From Patescibacteria group bacterium UBA661 (lineage in GTDB: Bacteria; Patescibacteriota; Minisyncoccia; Phycocordibacterales; UBA918), in NCBI GenBank assembly GCA_002299465.1, contig DBNX01000014.1, positions 43,748-107,747 of the forward strand: a stretch of DNA of 64,000 nucleotides, given 5' to 3'. How positions within the stretch are numbered: position 1 is the first letter of the stretch; each line of letters begins with the position of its first letter. The position numbers and the translations under genes were made by a program. The notes under the pieces were generated by a model. The model saw nothing but the letters and a program-made list of their open reading frames with translations. It did not search any database and was not told the origin of the DNA. This document shows positions 51,621 to 61,300 of this stretch, one piece after another.

Positions 51621-52139
51621 ATGGAACACAGTCGCTTTCGTTCTTTCTTTTGTGGAGCATTTTGCCTTTTTGGTGTCTTGTTCCCAGCCAAACTATTCGC
51701 CGCTGAACAAACTTTGTCCGTCGATTTTTCGGAAGCCAGACTGGTTATTGTCTCGGCTGATGGTAGCGAGCGTTTTTCTACGGCGGTAGTGTTGCCGCGT
51801 CGCAACTTCTATCCGGTACCCGTGCAAGGCACTGTGCGCCGGGCTGAAATGGGGCCTACCTGGATACCAACCAGACGAATGCACGAAGATCAACCGGGGC
51901 GTTTCCGAGCCAGTTACGGTCCATTTGCTCCTGGCAATGCCATGGGTCACTGTCGAGTGAAAATTAATTTTGACTCGACACACCCGATGCTCCGCTACGT
52001 ACGTGTCCACGGCAACGCTCGGGAGACAGACCTTGGCAAGCGCCTTTCTCGGGGCTGTATCCGCATCCCCGACAATCGGTGCCAAGAACTGGTTGACACC
52101 CTGGCTGGTCACGTGACGGCAGTACGATTCGAACCCTGA
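51621..52139 (+). CDS. L,D-transpeptidase (YkuD), secreted
   Basis: A 172-residue protein with a signal peptide (residues 1-27, cut after KLFAAE-like AxA) and a YkuD domain. The catalytic pattern is HGN at about 135 and SRGCIRI with the nucleophilic Cys near 150. It cross-links peptidoglycan stem peptides (3-3 links) or attaches proteins, outside the membrane. An AGAGG ribosome site 8 bases before the ATG and an extended -10 (TGTTAAAAT, 51577-51585) give a leader of about 30 bases. Followed by its own terminator. Base composition is more GC-rich than its neighbours. Confidence 0.9.
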   Translation: MEHSRFRSFFCGAFCLFGVLFPAKLFAAEQTLSVDFSEARLVIVSADGSERFSTAVVLPRRNFYPVPVQGTVRRAEMGPTWIPTRRMHEDQPGRFRASYGPFAPGNAMGHCRVKINFDSTHPMLRYVRVHGNARETDLGKRLSRGCIRIPDNRCQELVDTLAGHVTAVRFEP

Positions 52140-52160
52140 ACTTTCACCAACAACCTTACA

Positions 52161-52190
52161 AACTGAGCTTAATCCCGAGCTCAGTTTTTT
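52161..52190 (+). terminator. Terminator of the L,D-transpeptidase gene
   Basis: 9-base arms AACTGAGCT / AGCTCAGTT with an 8-base loop, followed by TTTTTTATTTTT. Confidence 0.93.
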
Positions 52191-52243
52191 ATTTTTGACT
52201 TAACTAAGTTGTTCTTAACTTGGGGTGGTTATTTTTATAATGA

Positions 52244-52252
52244 TGTTAAAAT
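52244..52252 (+). promoter_or_regulatory. Extended -10 element, near-leaderless
   Basis: TGTTAAAAT ends 7 bases before the ATG at 52260. Confidence 0.45.
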
Positions 52253-52259
52253 TAAAGGT

Positions 52260-52700
52260 ATGGATGCCAATGTACATAAATTAATACTGAGGAGTCAGAC
52301 AAACCTGAATCGACTCAAGGTTAGATTAGTATATATCACCACCACCCTGGCTAATACTCCGCCTGATTTTCATCGTCAATATGGTCCATACGCTGAATAT
52401 TGGGACGAGTGGTACAGCGAAACTATTACAATGCGCAATGACCTAAGCAGCGACATCGCCTCGACCTCACAACTTATCGAGCAATTGCATAAGTTTATTA
52501 CTTCACCGGAAATAGACGACGTTGTAATTGAAGAAGAAACAACCAAAAAATCAGAAAATAATTTTTCTTTAATCGCGCTGGAAGCCTTATCCTGCCAGCA
52601 AGATATGTTAAAGCTAGCAGATGAACGCATCGCTAATCATCGTGAATTAACAAAACAACTCAGACTAATCGAGGCCATTGACAGTCTCAGTGAGGATTAA
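52260..52700 (+). CDS. Hypothetical helical protein
   Basis: A 146-residue protein from the ATG at 52260 (MDANVHKLILRSQTNLNRLKV), not recognised. It is mostly helical with heptad-like stretches near 5-25 and 55-85, an acidic insert (VVIEEETTKKSE), and no membrane or signal segment. The open frame reaches back to 52209, but the extended -10 box at 52244-52252 supports the later start. Convergent with the SppA gene. Confidence 0.6.
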   Translation: MDANVHKLILRSQTNLNRLKVRLVYITTTLANTPPDFHRQYGPYAEYWDEWYSETITMRNDLSSDIASTSQLIEQLHKFITSPEIDDVVIEEETTKKSENNFSLIALEALSCQQDMLKLADERIANHRELTKQLRLIEAIDSLSED

Positions 52701-52775
52701 ATAGTAACTATAGTAACCAAGACTAACCTTGATCACCCAAGAATCATTTTTGGCTCTTTGAATCAAATCCTCGTT

Positions 52776-53621
52776 TTAGTAAAAGAAGAAAGGCGGTTCA
52801 TATTCACAAAAGACAATCGCTGATTTGTCGATACCTAACTTATTTGAAAACTCTTCAGCCGCCACTTGTCTACCACCAATGCTATCCACTAATCCTTTTT
52901 CTAAAGCCTGCACGCCGGGCATAGTTGATCCGTCAGCCAACAGCTCAACCTCAGCCACCGGCATATTTCTTAATCGAGCAATTGATCCCACAAATTCATT
53001 GTGGACAATTTGTAAATCAGCTTCAAAACGCAACCGTTCTTCTGGTGTTAATGGTTTGTTTGGATTCCCGGCATCTTTAAATTCCCCAGAGGCTAGCGGC
53101 ACAAAAGTTATTCCTTCCTCATAGTTTTTAATAGATTCTTCCAGATAGGACATAGTCACACCAATACTACCGACATCAGACATTGCGGAAGCTACTACCC
53201 GATCCGCTGCTGCTGCCGCTAAATACCCGCCCGAAGTTCCTAAATCACCAATCAGACTAACGGTTGGTAAGTTACTGGTATTTATTATTTCCGCAACCTG
53301 CTCAGAGGCCACCGGAGTACCTCCTGGTGAATTGACTTCAATTAGAACACCATGAATTAAAGGATCTGCTTCCGCTCGAGCAAAAAAGTCACGAACATCG
53401 GCTGGCGTAACAATCAAATCGTACGAAGCAAAGTCCATAAAAGGTAAGATAAAACCATTTAGAGAAAAGACAGCAATATTGCACTGACCATCACTAATGA
53501 CAACCTCTTCTTGTTCGTAATAAAAACTTATAAAAGTAATTGTAAAAATTATGGCCGATACAATTATGGCTGTTTTAAAGAGGATAATTGGCGCCTCTCG
53601 TTTTAAACTTCTATACCACAT
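52776..53621 (-). CDS. sppA: S49-family signal peptide peptidase (SppA-like)
   Basis: A 281-residue short-form SppA. Membrane anchor at about 12-32; the nucleophile Ser is in GDLGTSGGYLAAAAAD (about 128) and the general-base Lys in SGEFKDAGNP (about 183); VLIEVNSPGGT is the conserved strand before them. It degrades leftover signal peptides and membrane fragments at the outer face. Divergent from the second MltG. Confidence 0.92.
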   Translation of the reverse strand: MWYRSLKREAPIILFKTAIIVSAIIFTITFISFYYEQEEVVISDGQCNIAVFSLNGFILPFMDFASYDLIVTPADVRDFFARAEADPLIHGVLIEVNSPGGTPVASEQVAEIINTSNLPTVSLIGDLGTSGGYLAAAAADRVVASAMSDVGSIGVTMSYLEESIKNYEEGITFVPLASGEFKDAGNPNKPLTPEERLRFEADLQIVHNEFVGSIARLRNMPVAEVELLADGSTMPGVQALEKGLVDSIGGRQVAAEEFSNKLGIDKSAIVFCEYEPPFFFY

Positions 53622-53690
53622 TATTTTTCTATCCTAGCACAAATTAGTCACAATCGTGTACAATCAGGTGTGTTTAGCAAATTATCTAAA

Positions 53691-54698
53691 ATGAATTTAA
53701 TTCCTAGTTATAAAATTTTTCTAGTTTTAGCCGGTCTTGGGCTGGTTGTTTCAGGTTTTTTTGTTTACCACACGCTAAAAAAAACCGAAAGACACCAAAT
53801 GCTTGATGTGATTTTGACTGAGCAAGCATTTACACCCAATCGCTTTCCGGTAAGTGTAAACCCCGCTACAGAAACCATCACTGATAACCCCTTCATCGAA
53901 TTATACTTAGAAAGATATCTCTCTTTGGATCCAAGAGAACTACGCCAACGCCGCTTCGCCAACCGAATTCAATCAGAGTTGGCTCTTTGGCCACTTATCC
54001 AACAACTCGCCTCACCGCTGACGCGTACCCTGGTCATTTATCCAGGCGAACGGCGCGAGGAGGTGGTCAAAAATTTTGGTGACATTCTGGGCTGGAACGA
54101 TGCGCAAAGGGCTGAATTTTCAGATTTAATTATCAACAAATCTCCTGTTTTGGCTGAGGGTAAATTTTATCCTGGAAAATATGTTGTGGAACGCCGGGCT
54201 ACTCCAGCTGTCGTGGCGGAAAAAGTTTTTGCTAGGTTTCAAACGGAAGTGTTAGAACGTTATGATAAAACTCTTGAAAAAATAGTACCGCTTGAGGAAG
54301 CAATAATTATTGCTTCACTGATTGAACGCGAAGCCTATGATTTTACCGATATGCGGTACATATCTGGAATAATCTGGAATCGGCTTTTTATTGAAATGCC
54401 TTTACAACTTGACGCTACGCTTCAGTATGTGCGCGGAAGCTCGCCTTATGAACCGCGCTGGTGGCCACTGGTTAGACCAGCTGATAAATTTATTGACTCT
54501 CCTTTTAATACCTATCAAGAAATCGGCTTGCCACCAGCGGCGATTGCCAATCCTTCCATTGAAGCAATTGTAGCCGCCCTTAATCCTCGCCAAACTGATT
54601 GTATGTTTTATTTTCATGGCGCTGACGGGGCCTTTTACTGCACAGAAACCTACGAAGAGCACGTACGAAAATTGCGCGAGGTTTATAACTTAAATTAG
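53691..54698 (+). CDS. MltG/YceG-like transglycosylase (copy 2)
   Basis: A 335-residue MltG paralogue from the ATG at 53691 (MNLIPSYKIF); a GTG at 53670 is in frame but sits only 5 bases from a TACAAT box. Membrane helix about 9-28; catalytic Glu in ASLIEREAYD and the DATLQY and SPFNTYQEIGLPPAAIANP segments match MltG. The region between helix and catalytic domain is divergent from copy 1 (43135-44142), hinting at a different partner or substrate. Confidence 0.88.
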   Translation: MNLIPSYKIFLVLAGLGLVVSGFFVYHTLKKTERHQMLDVILTEQAFTPNRFPVSVNPATETITDNPFIELYLERYLSLDPRELRQRRFANRIQSELALWPLIQQLASPLTRTLVIYPGERREEVVKNFGDILGWNDAQRAEFSDLIINKSPVLAEGKFYPGKYVVERRATPAVVAEKVFARFQTEVLERYDKTLEKIVPLEEAIIIASLIEREAYDFTDMRYISGIIWNRLFIEMPLQLDATLQYVRGSSPYEPRWWPLVRPADKFIDSPFNTYQEIGLPPAAIANPSIEAIVAALNPRQTDCMFYFHGADGAFYCTETYEEHVRKLREVYNLN

Positions 54699-54701
54699 TA
54701 T

Positions 54702-55106
54702 TTACCAATTTAAGTAAGTGATATTGAATTGCAGGATTGTAGCAAAAATAACCCAAATCAGGTACGGGATGTTAATGTAAGTAACCCATTTAGCATAGGG
54801 ATAAATCACCACCATAGCCCAAATTAAAGAACAGAGTACTACGAAAATATTTATAGCTGCTAAAAAGTTACTTTGTAAGCCAAATTGAATTGGAGTAAAA
54901 GTGAGATTGGCGATTAGGTTTATTATAAAAGGCAAGGCAACTAAATAAGGAAAATGTCCACGTACAGTTTTTACAAACACATAGCTAAAAGAAATAAAAA
55001 TGAGAATGTAGAGAACACTCCAGACTGGACCAAACAACCACCCCGGCGGTGCCCACTCAGGCTTAATCAACTGACTATACCAATTTGACATTGCGGTTGA
55101 GTCCAT
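54702..55106 (-). CDS. TspO/MBR-family membrane protein
   Basis: A 134-residue TspO homologue, 3 bases from the MltG stop. The conserved opening WYSQLIKPEWAPPGWLFGPVWSVLY is present and five membrane helices follow. TspO proteins bind porphyrins and affect stress responses; the substrate here is unknown. The open frame continues to 55250, but a terminator hairpin at 55139-55166 and an extended -10 box 9 bases before the ATG at 55106 support this start. Confidence 0.92.
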   Translation of the reverse strand: MDSTAMSNWYSQLIKPEWAPPGWLFGPVWSVLYILIFISFSYVFVKTVRGHFPYLVALPFIINLIANLTFTPIQFGLQSNFLAAINIFVVLCSLIWAMVVIYPYAKWVTYINIPYLIWVIFATILQFNITYLNW

Positions 55107-55115
55107 ACGAACTGA

Positions 55116-55124
55116 ATAATAGCA
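55116..55124 (-). promoter_or_regulatory. Extended -10 element of the TspO gene
   Basis: TGCTATTAT on the minus strand ends 9 bases before the ATG at 55106. Confidence 0.5.
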
Positions 55125-55138
55125 TATTATGAAATTAA

Positions 55139-55166
55139 AAACGGCATCGCTAAAGCGATGCCGTTT
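55139..55166 (-). terminator. Terminator of the lipoprotein gene
   Basis: 12-base arms AAACGGCATCGC / GCGATGCCGTTT with a TAAA loop; on the minus strand the stem ends in TTT followed by TAATTTC. Confidence 0.85.
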
Positions 55167-55186
55167 GTTCTTCCTCCTTGGTTGTC

Positions 55187-55588
55187 TCAACGCCGGCGCT
55201 GCTCGGTGGCGGCGACATTCGGCGTGGTTGCCCGCGGTGCTGGACGGCAACGTGGTGAGTCGTAACGACGACGCGTATCGATGCCGTCGGCAACACTGCC
55301 CGGACGATTCACCACTCGATGTGAGATGGTGAAGCGTTGGGTGCAGACCTGGTCATTCAACTGAAACGTGCGGATGCACGTGGTTGAATAGGACACACTG
55401 GAAGCCAAACCACGCAGGTTGGCACCAGTGTCCGACCAGCAGACCGGGCGGGTGCCTCCGTCCTCCGAAACTTCTGTTCCGGAAAGGAGGGAAGGAAACG
55501 CTCCCGGTACTGCATTGGTCGCACATCCCTGCAAGAATAGCAGGGAGAGAACCAGGAGGAGGAAGGGGAGGAAACGATTGATGACCAT
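55187..55588 (-). CDS. Putative lipoprotein, GC-rich
   Basis: A 133-residue protein with a lipoprotein signal peptide: basic N-end, hydrophobic core (about 5-19) and lipobox LFLQGC with Cys22. The mature part has four further spaced cysteines (about 49, 71, 82, 114) and an Arg-rich C-terminus; I recognise no family. Its DNA is clearly more GC-rich than the flanks, and it has a full promoter (55638-55666), a strong AGGAG site 6 bases before the ATG and its own terminator. This self-contained unit could be a recent acquisition. Confidence 0.72.
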   Translation of the reverse strand: MVINRFLPFLLLVLSLLFLQGCATNAVPGAFPSLLSGTEVSEDGGTRPVCWSDTGANLRGLASSVSYSTTCIRTFQLNDQVCTQRFTISHRVVNRPGSVADGIDTRRRYDSPRCRPAPRATTPNVAATEQRRR

Positions 55589-55637
55589 TTTGGTCTCCTT
55601 TCTATGAGGTTAAAAGATCAAGAATCCTACTACTTTA

Positions 55638-55666
55638 ATTGTATCATATTTTATATAAAAAGTCAA
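55638..55666 (-). promoter_or_regulatory. Promoter of the lipoprotein gene
   Basis: TTGACT, 17-base spacer, TACAAT on the minus strand; leader about 43 bases with AGGAG. Confidence 0.75.
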
Positions 55667-55752
55667 TTTTTTAGGGGTGAATATAGCGTTGTTTTTTAAC
55701 ACAAAATTACGAGGGGCGCGTTTTTAAACCTACTTTTCTCCGCAAAATAGCC

Positions 55753-56337
55753 TTAAAAAGCTTTTTTACCTAGATTTTCCACCTCTTTTAGCCATTTTAC
55801 CCTGACCGCGTCGTCCACTTTTTCACATGGTCCGTAAGTACTGACCGCCGTGCGGATACCAGCAAACTCCAAAATTCCGTACTGAATTTCATTGGTAAAA
55901 TCACCAAACTGCCACCAAGTACTAAAAGGTGAATGTGTCCCGGAAAGAACGATAACCCGTGCCGTCTTCCCTCTTAAGTGCTTTTCAATTTTTTTAGTTT
56001 GTTTATTGAAATTAAAAGCAAAACCAGGCAGCCAAAAACGGTCAAACAAACCCTTGAGCAAGGCTGGCATCGTACACCACCAATTTGGATAAGCGATAAC
56101 AATATGATCGGCTTCCCGAAAGCGATTTTGTAATTCTACTAAGTCTGGTTCTAGTTGCTGGATTTCTTTATAGCCCTTGCGCAGAATTGGATCAAACTGC
56201 AGATCGCCAAGGTTGACCCTAACCACACTGTGCCCGAGGTCTTCGGCACCAACTTGATAATGATCGAGAACAGTTCCCGTGAAAGAATCTTTATCGGGGT
56301 GACCGCAAATAAGTAAAATTTTTTTAGGACTAGACAT
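55753..56337 (-). CDS. Flavodoxin-fold NAD(P)H oxidoreductase (MdaB/KefF-like)
   Basis: A 194-residue protein of the NAD(P)H dehydrogenase (quinone) family. It opens with KKILLICGHPDKDSFTG (FMN phosphate loop), and contains HIVIAYPNWWCTMPALLKGLFDRFWLPGFAF, the hallmark flavin-ring and dimer segment (about 75-105). Such enzymes reduce quinones or other oxidants with NAD(P)H in the cytoplasm. A TATACT box lies 8 bases before the ATG. Confidence 0.9.
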   Translation of the reverse strand: MSSPKKILLICGHPDKDSFTGTVLDHYQVGAEDLGHSVVRVNLGDLQFDPILRKGYKEIQQLEPDLVELQNRFREADHIVIAYPNWWCTMPALLKGLFDRFWLPGFAFNFNKQTKKIEKHLRGKTARVIVLSGTHSPFSTWWQFGDFTNEIQYGILEFAGIRTAVSTYGPCEKVDDAVRVKWLKEVENLGKKAF

Positions 56338-56425
56338 ACACGGACAGTATAACCAACTCTAAGCGTAATTGTTTATACGTACTGTTGATTACTCAGCCGC
56401 CGCCAGCAACCTCTGCCCCTAAAAA

Positions 56426-56740
56426 CTATTGCCTGATAGATCCATCTGGATTGAATTGGCCCTGAGCGCCGAGTTTCATTTTAGCCAACTTTTCTTTCAT
56501 CTCGGGACTCATCGCGCCAAGTATTTGTTGTTGATACTTTGGTAAAACTTTCATAGCGGCTGCCATTTGGTTATTCCCGTTTTTCTTTAATTCTTCCTGC
56601 ATCTCTTTAGCAATTTTTTCAAACAACGCCGGGTCTTTTTCCACCATTCCCATAATCATTTCTTGTTGTTCTGGTGGTACATTCTTCATTTGTGACGCCA
56701 GTACTTTTTTCATGGCGTATTGTTTCAATTTTCCTAACAT
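56426..56740 (-). CDS. Small Met/Lys-rich helical protein
   Basis: A 104-residue protein of unknown function, helical, rich in Met, Lys and Gln (MIMGMVEKDPALFEKIAKEM, QQQILGAMSPEMKEKLAKM). It resembles small helical CPR proteins but no named family. The ATG follows an extended -10 box by 10 bases. Confidence 0.65.
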   Translation of the reverse strand: MLGKLKQYAMKKVLASQMKNVPPEQQEMIMGMVEKDPALFEKIAKEMQEELKKNGNNQMAAAMKVLPKYQQQILGAMSPEMKEKLAKMKLGAQGQFNPDGSIRQ

Positions 56741-56750
56741 AGTGTTCAGA

Positions 56751-56759
56751 ATTGTAACA
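56751..56759 (-). promoter_or_regulatory. Extended -10 element of the 104-aa gene
   Basis: TGTTACAAT on the minus strand ends 10 bases before the ATG at 56740. Confidence 0.45.
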
Positions 56760-56820
56760 TAAATATTGTCACTGTAATCAAAAAATTAACTATGGACAAA
56801 TATAAATTATATTGTATTCT

Positions 56821-58386
56821 ATGCTAACAAAATACTTTATGATAAAAAACTTCATCCACCGTTTGTACAGCTGGTACGGCGCAAAGACCGTCTGGGCTAT
56901 TTTTGCCATTTTAGTAATTATTGTGATTGTTGGCTTAACTCGTTCTGGCGATGATGCTGAAAAAATTCCAACTGAAGTCTTACCTTTAGTTGAAATGACG
57001 ACTGCCGCTTCGCTCGAAACTGAAGATACTCTACAACTAATCGGAATCGCCCGGTCTACCTCACAAGCGCAACTGGTAGCTGAAACCACCGGTCGAGTCG
57101 TCCGGGTTCCCGTCCGCTTGGGTGAAACCGTAAGTGCTGGTACGGTAATCGCTGAACTAGAAAACGCTGCCGAAAGAGCCGCTCTGCTTCAAGCTCAAGG
57201 AATCTACGAGGCGGCACAAGCTAATTCAGCGCAAGGAGAAGTAACTCTTAACGAAGCTGATATCAATCTGAGCCGAGTAAAAAACACGGCAATTTCTACT
57301 CACGCCACCGCTTACAACACAGTAAACGGTATTGTCAGAACCAACCTTGACCAATTTTTTAGCAATCCGGACGGACAAATTGTTGGTCTGCGTATTGGTG
57401 GTCGAGGTTACACCATGGAGCTAAATACTGCCCGTCGCCAACTCCAACAATCCTTACCGAACTGGCAAAACTCAGCCAGCACTCTTTCTCAAGAAGACGA
57501 CCTCACAACTGCCCTCACTCAAGCCGAAAGCTACACTCGTGACGTGTTAAAAATGACAGAAACTTTTATCGCTATCTTTAGCGATTCTAATCAGAACGAA
57601 ACCGAAGCCGAGACTCGTCGCCAAATTCAAGAACTGACTACTGCCCGAGCCACTTTACTCAGCACTCTAGATAGACTGCAAGGAGCCAAGACCGAGCTTC
57701 GCAACGCCGCCGAAGCAGTGAGACGCTCTGGCATTGTGGCTGGCGGGCAATCCGCTCAGGCGTCTTTAGCTGAAGCTCAGCTTAAACAAGCCCTTGGCAC
57801 CCTCCGCGCAGCAGAAAACAATTTTAACAAAACCATCATTCGCAGTCCCATCAGTGGCCAAATTGATCAACTAAATATCCGCGCTGGTGATTTTGTGTCG
57901 CAGTCGACTTTAGTGGCGAGTGTTATAAATCCAGCCGCTCTGGAATTGGTGACATACGTAAACAGACAACACGTAGAAAAGCTTAACATCGGTGATTCGG
58001 TGCGAGTTGAAGAAAATGCTACTGGCACCATTAGCTCCATATCACCTTCTGTCGACCAAGATTCTGGAAAAATTGAAGTCCGGGTAATGGTAACTGACGC
58101 CCCGATTAAGGCCGGCGATCGGGTGCGTCTTAATTTTGCCTTACCGAGAGCCAATGAAACAGCTGACACTATCATTCGTTTACCCTTAGCCGCTGTTAAA
58201 TTTGAAGGTCTTGATTCTTACGTGCTGGGCGTAGAAAATAATCGTCTCACTCGTATTGATGTCGTTACAGGAGCGATTATCGGTAACACCATCACCATTA
58301 GTCAAGGTTTGGATTTAGACACGCCATTTGTCGTTGATGCCAGAGGCAAAAACCCCGGCACAGAAGTTGAAGTTATAAATCCATAA
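56821..58386 (+). CDS. RND efflux adaptor (HlyD/MFP family)
   Basis: A 521-residue membrane fusion protein from the ATG at 56821 (MLTKYFMIKNFIHRLYSW). Membrane anchor about 20-40; lipoyl half-motif VPVRLGETVSAGTVIAELE; a long helical hairpin (about 125-340) with heptads and an inserted stretch; second lipoyl half ending IRSPISGQIDQLNIRAGDFV; beta-barrel and membrane-proximal domains to the end. In diderms such adaptors join an RND pump to TolC. The permease gene follows after 3 bases. No TolC-like gene is in the window, and CPR cells are thought to lack a classical outer membrane, so the pump would export across a single membrane. Confidence 0.9.
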   Translation: MLTKYFMIKNFIHRLYSWYGAKTVWAIFAILVIIVIVGLTRSGDDAEKIPTEVLPLVEMTTAASLETEDTLQLIGIARSTSQAQLVAETTGRVVRVPVRLGETVSAGTVIAELENAAERAALLQAQGIYEAAQANSAQGEVTLNEADINLSRVKNTAISTHATAYNTVNGIVRTNLDQFFSNPDGQIVGLRIGGRGYTMELNTARRQLQQSLPNWQNSASTLSQEDDLTTALTQAESYTRDVLKMTETFIAIFSDSNQNETEAETRRQIQELTTARATLLSTLDRLQGAKTELRNAAEAVRRSGIVAGGQSAQASLAEAQLKQALGTLRAAENNFNKTIIRSPISGQIDQLNIRAGDFVSQSTLVASVINPAALELVTYVNRQHVEKLNIGDSVRVEENATGTISSISPSVDQDSGKIEVRVMVTDAPIKAGDRVRLNFALPRANETADTIIRLPLAAVKFEGLDSYVLGVENNRLTRIDVVTGAIIGNTITISQGLDLDTPFVVDARGKNPGTEVEVINP

Positions 58387-58389
58387 ACT

Positions 58390-61300
58390 ATGTGGGATTT
58401 TTTTCTTAAACAAAATCGCTTCACTTATTTGCTTATCTTGTCCCTGATTGCACTCGGGGTGTATTCAGCCATTGTAATTCCTAAAGAATCCGCTCCGGCG
58501 GTTGAGATACCAGTCGCCATCATCACGACAGTGCTGCCTGGCGCTTCGGCTAGCGATGTAGAAAGATTGGTAACCAACGAGCTGGAACGTGGCTTGGCTG
58601 GTACTTTAGAAAACGTCAACGAAATAAGCTCGGTATCAAGTGCCGGAGTTTCGATGATTACTGTCGAATTTGCGGCGGAAGCTAATCTTGAAGAGTCTAT
58701 TCAAGACTTGAAAGACCGCTTAGACACCGTTAAGACCGAGCTGCCGAGTGCCGCCGAAGAACCGACGGTGACCGAAGTCAATTTTGTTGATCAGCCAATC
58801 CTCAATATCGCCATCAGTGGTGATTTAACTGCTAGTGAATTTTCGGTTTTAGCAAAACAGTTGACTGACGAACTGGAAAAAATCACTGGTGTCTCTCGCG
58901 TTGAAGTGTCTGGCGTTCAAGATAATGAATTGACGGTGATGGTTTCAGAAGAGGCGCTGGTTAGACACAATTTGAGTATCAATGACATCGTAAATGGCAT
59001 CCGAGCCGCCAACACTTCCTTCCCGATTGGCGAAATTGTAACCAATAACATTTCCTACAACATTGTTTTTGAATCATCTTTATCAACCCAAGAAGCAATT
59101 CTAGAAATACCGATTGCTGTCCGTGGTGGTCAACCTATTTATGTCTACGATGTAGCGACTGTTTCCGCCGGTCTCGCTAAAGCCACTTCCCTGTCTCGAG
59201 TTAGTATCAACGGTGCGCCCTCGGAATCAGCCATCACTGTTAATGTCTTTAAGCAAAGTGGTGGTGACATCACCAGAGTGACTGATGCTGTAAACGAACG
59301 TGTAGCGGAGCTTGCGGCGGACGGTCAGTTATTAGCGGGCTTGGCCACTCATGTTGTCTACGATGCTGGCGAGCAAGTAGCTAGTGACTTAACTAATCTA
59401 CTTAATTCTGGAATCATCACCGTTACGCTAGTGATCCTGGCCCTCATTCTTACCATTGGCTGGCGGGAAGGTCTACTGGCAGGACTAGCCATACCACTTA
59501 GCTTTACCATTGGCTTCATTGGTTTATATTTTTCTGATAATACCCTTAACTTCATCAGCCTCTTCGCTTTGATTCTAGGTATCGGCATTCTCGTCGACTC
59601 CGGCATTGTCATGGTGGAGGGTATCAATAAAATAATTCGTCAAAACCCAAACCTCAGTCGTTTCAAAGCGGCTCACCAAGCAGTGGCTATGTATGGCACG
59701 CCACTTATTTCGGGAACTCTCACCACCATCGCGATGTTTGTTGGTCTCTTTGTAGTTTCTGGAGTGACGGGGCAATTTATTGCTGGCATTCCTTTTACTT
59801 TAATCGCCATACTGTTGGCATCAATTTTTGTAGCGCTGGCAATCTTACCTTTACTCTCGTCTAAATTATTGAAGACGAACACCAGTAACTTAGAAGCTAG
59901 ACAACACCAAGTAATGACTGGGCTTGAAAACTGGTATCGTTCCCTGCTTAACAAAGTAGTTGGCAACCGTTCTCTCGAACGTCGGTTTTTGTTAATCATT
60001 GTGGCTGGATTCTTTAGCGCGCTTTCATTAATTCCGTTTGGTTTTGTGAAGGTGGTGTTTTTTGAGCAGAGCGATATGCCGATGATTTTTATTGATGTTG
60101 AATTAGCCGAAGGTTCACGCAAAGAAACCACCGACATTGCTGTCCGCCAAGTGGAAGAAGTTCTTTACCCACGCACCGACATGATTGAGGCCTACACCGT
60201 AACTGTCGGCGCTGGCAACGCTTTCACTGGCGGTGGTCAAAACGAACGACTGGCTTCATTCACAATCAATCTCCATGATCCGAGGCCTTTAACTAGCACT
60301 GAGTTTATTGCTGAGTTGAGAACTTTATTACCACGTATTCCCGGAGCCAACATCACCATCTCAGAGCCTAACAGCGGTCCACCGGTTGGTAATCCCATCG
60401 CTGTTAATTTGTACGGCGATGATCTTGATACTCTTTCTGCTGCTGCCAACACGGTCGTGGCTTTGCTGGAAGCTAATACCGCGGTAATTAACGTAACGAC
60501 TAGCGCTGCCGCGAATAATACCGAATTCTTGTTTGCCCTGAACGAAGCGGAAGCCATCTTGCTTGGTCTAGATGCCGGGACTGTCTCGCAATCCTTGCGG
60601 GCGGCGGTCTTTGGGGTTGAGGCCACCACGATTACTACCTTAACTGACGATGTGCCAGTTAAGGTTCGTCTCGATTTAACTGACACTGGTGTGGCACAAC
60701 TAGAAACAATCAATCACACTGATTTAAACGGGTTAGAGAGTATTTTATTACCTAGCCGAACCGGACAAGCGGTACCGCTTGGAACAGTAGTTGAAACATC
60801 GTTACGTGAAGCCAACAACACTATCCGCCACGAAGACTTAAAGCGTGTCGTCACGGTGTCGGCAGACTTGGCTCCGGGTGGAAACGTTATAGAAATTAAT
60901 GAGGAGTTAACAGCAAAACTCGACGAACAAAATACTCTACCTCCCGGTGTAACTTTCTCCTTGGGTGGTGAGGCAGAGGAATCAAACCAGGCCTTCTTAG
61001 AATTATTCTTAGCTCTTGTGGTTGGTATTGTGCTTATGGTGGCGGTTTTAGTGCTGCAATTTAACTCCTTCCGTTACACTTTATACGTACTTTCAATTCT
61101 TCCCTTTTCGCTCATTGGTATTCTTTACGGGCTGGCGATTACTGGCAGCTCTCTTTCCTTCCCATCAATTATGGGCTTCATCGCGCTCACTGGTATTATC
61201 GTTAACAATTCAATCTTACTGATTGATCTGATGAATGCCCGCCGCCGCCAACAACCGGAAATGTCTGTCTCAGCTGTTGTCGTTGACGCTTCAGTACATC

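Noticed and set aside
55107..55250. N-terminal extension of the TspO protein
   Set aside because: It spans the terminator of the lipoprotein gene and a -10 box; the TspO-conserved sequence begins at about the fourth to sixth residue after the ATG at 55106.
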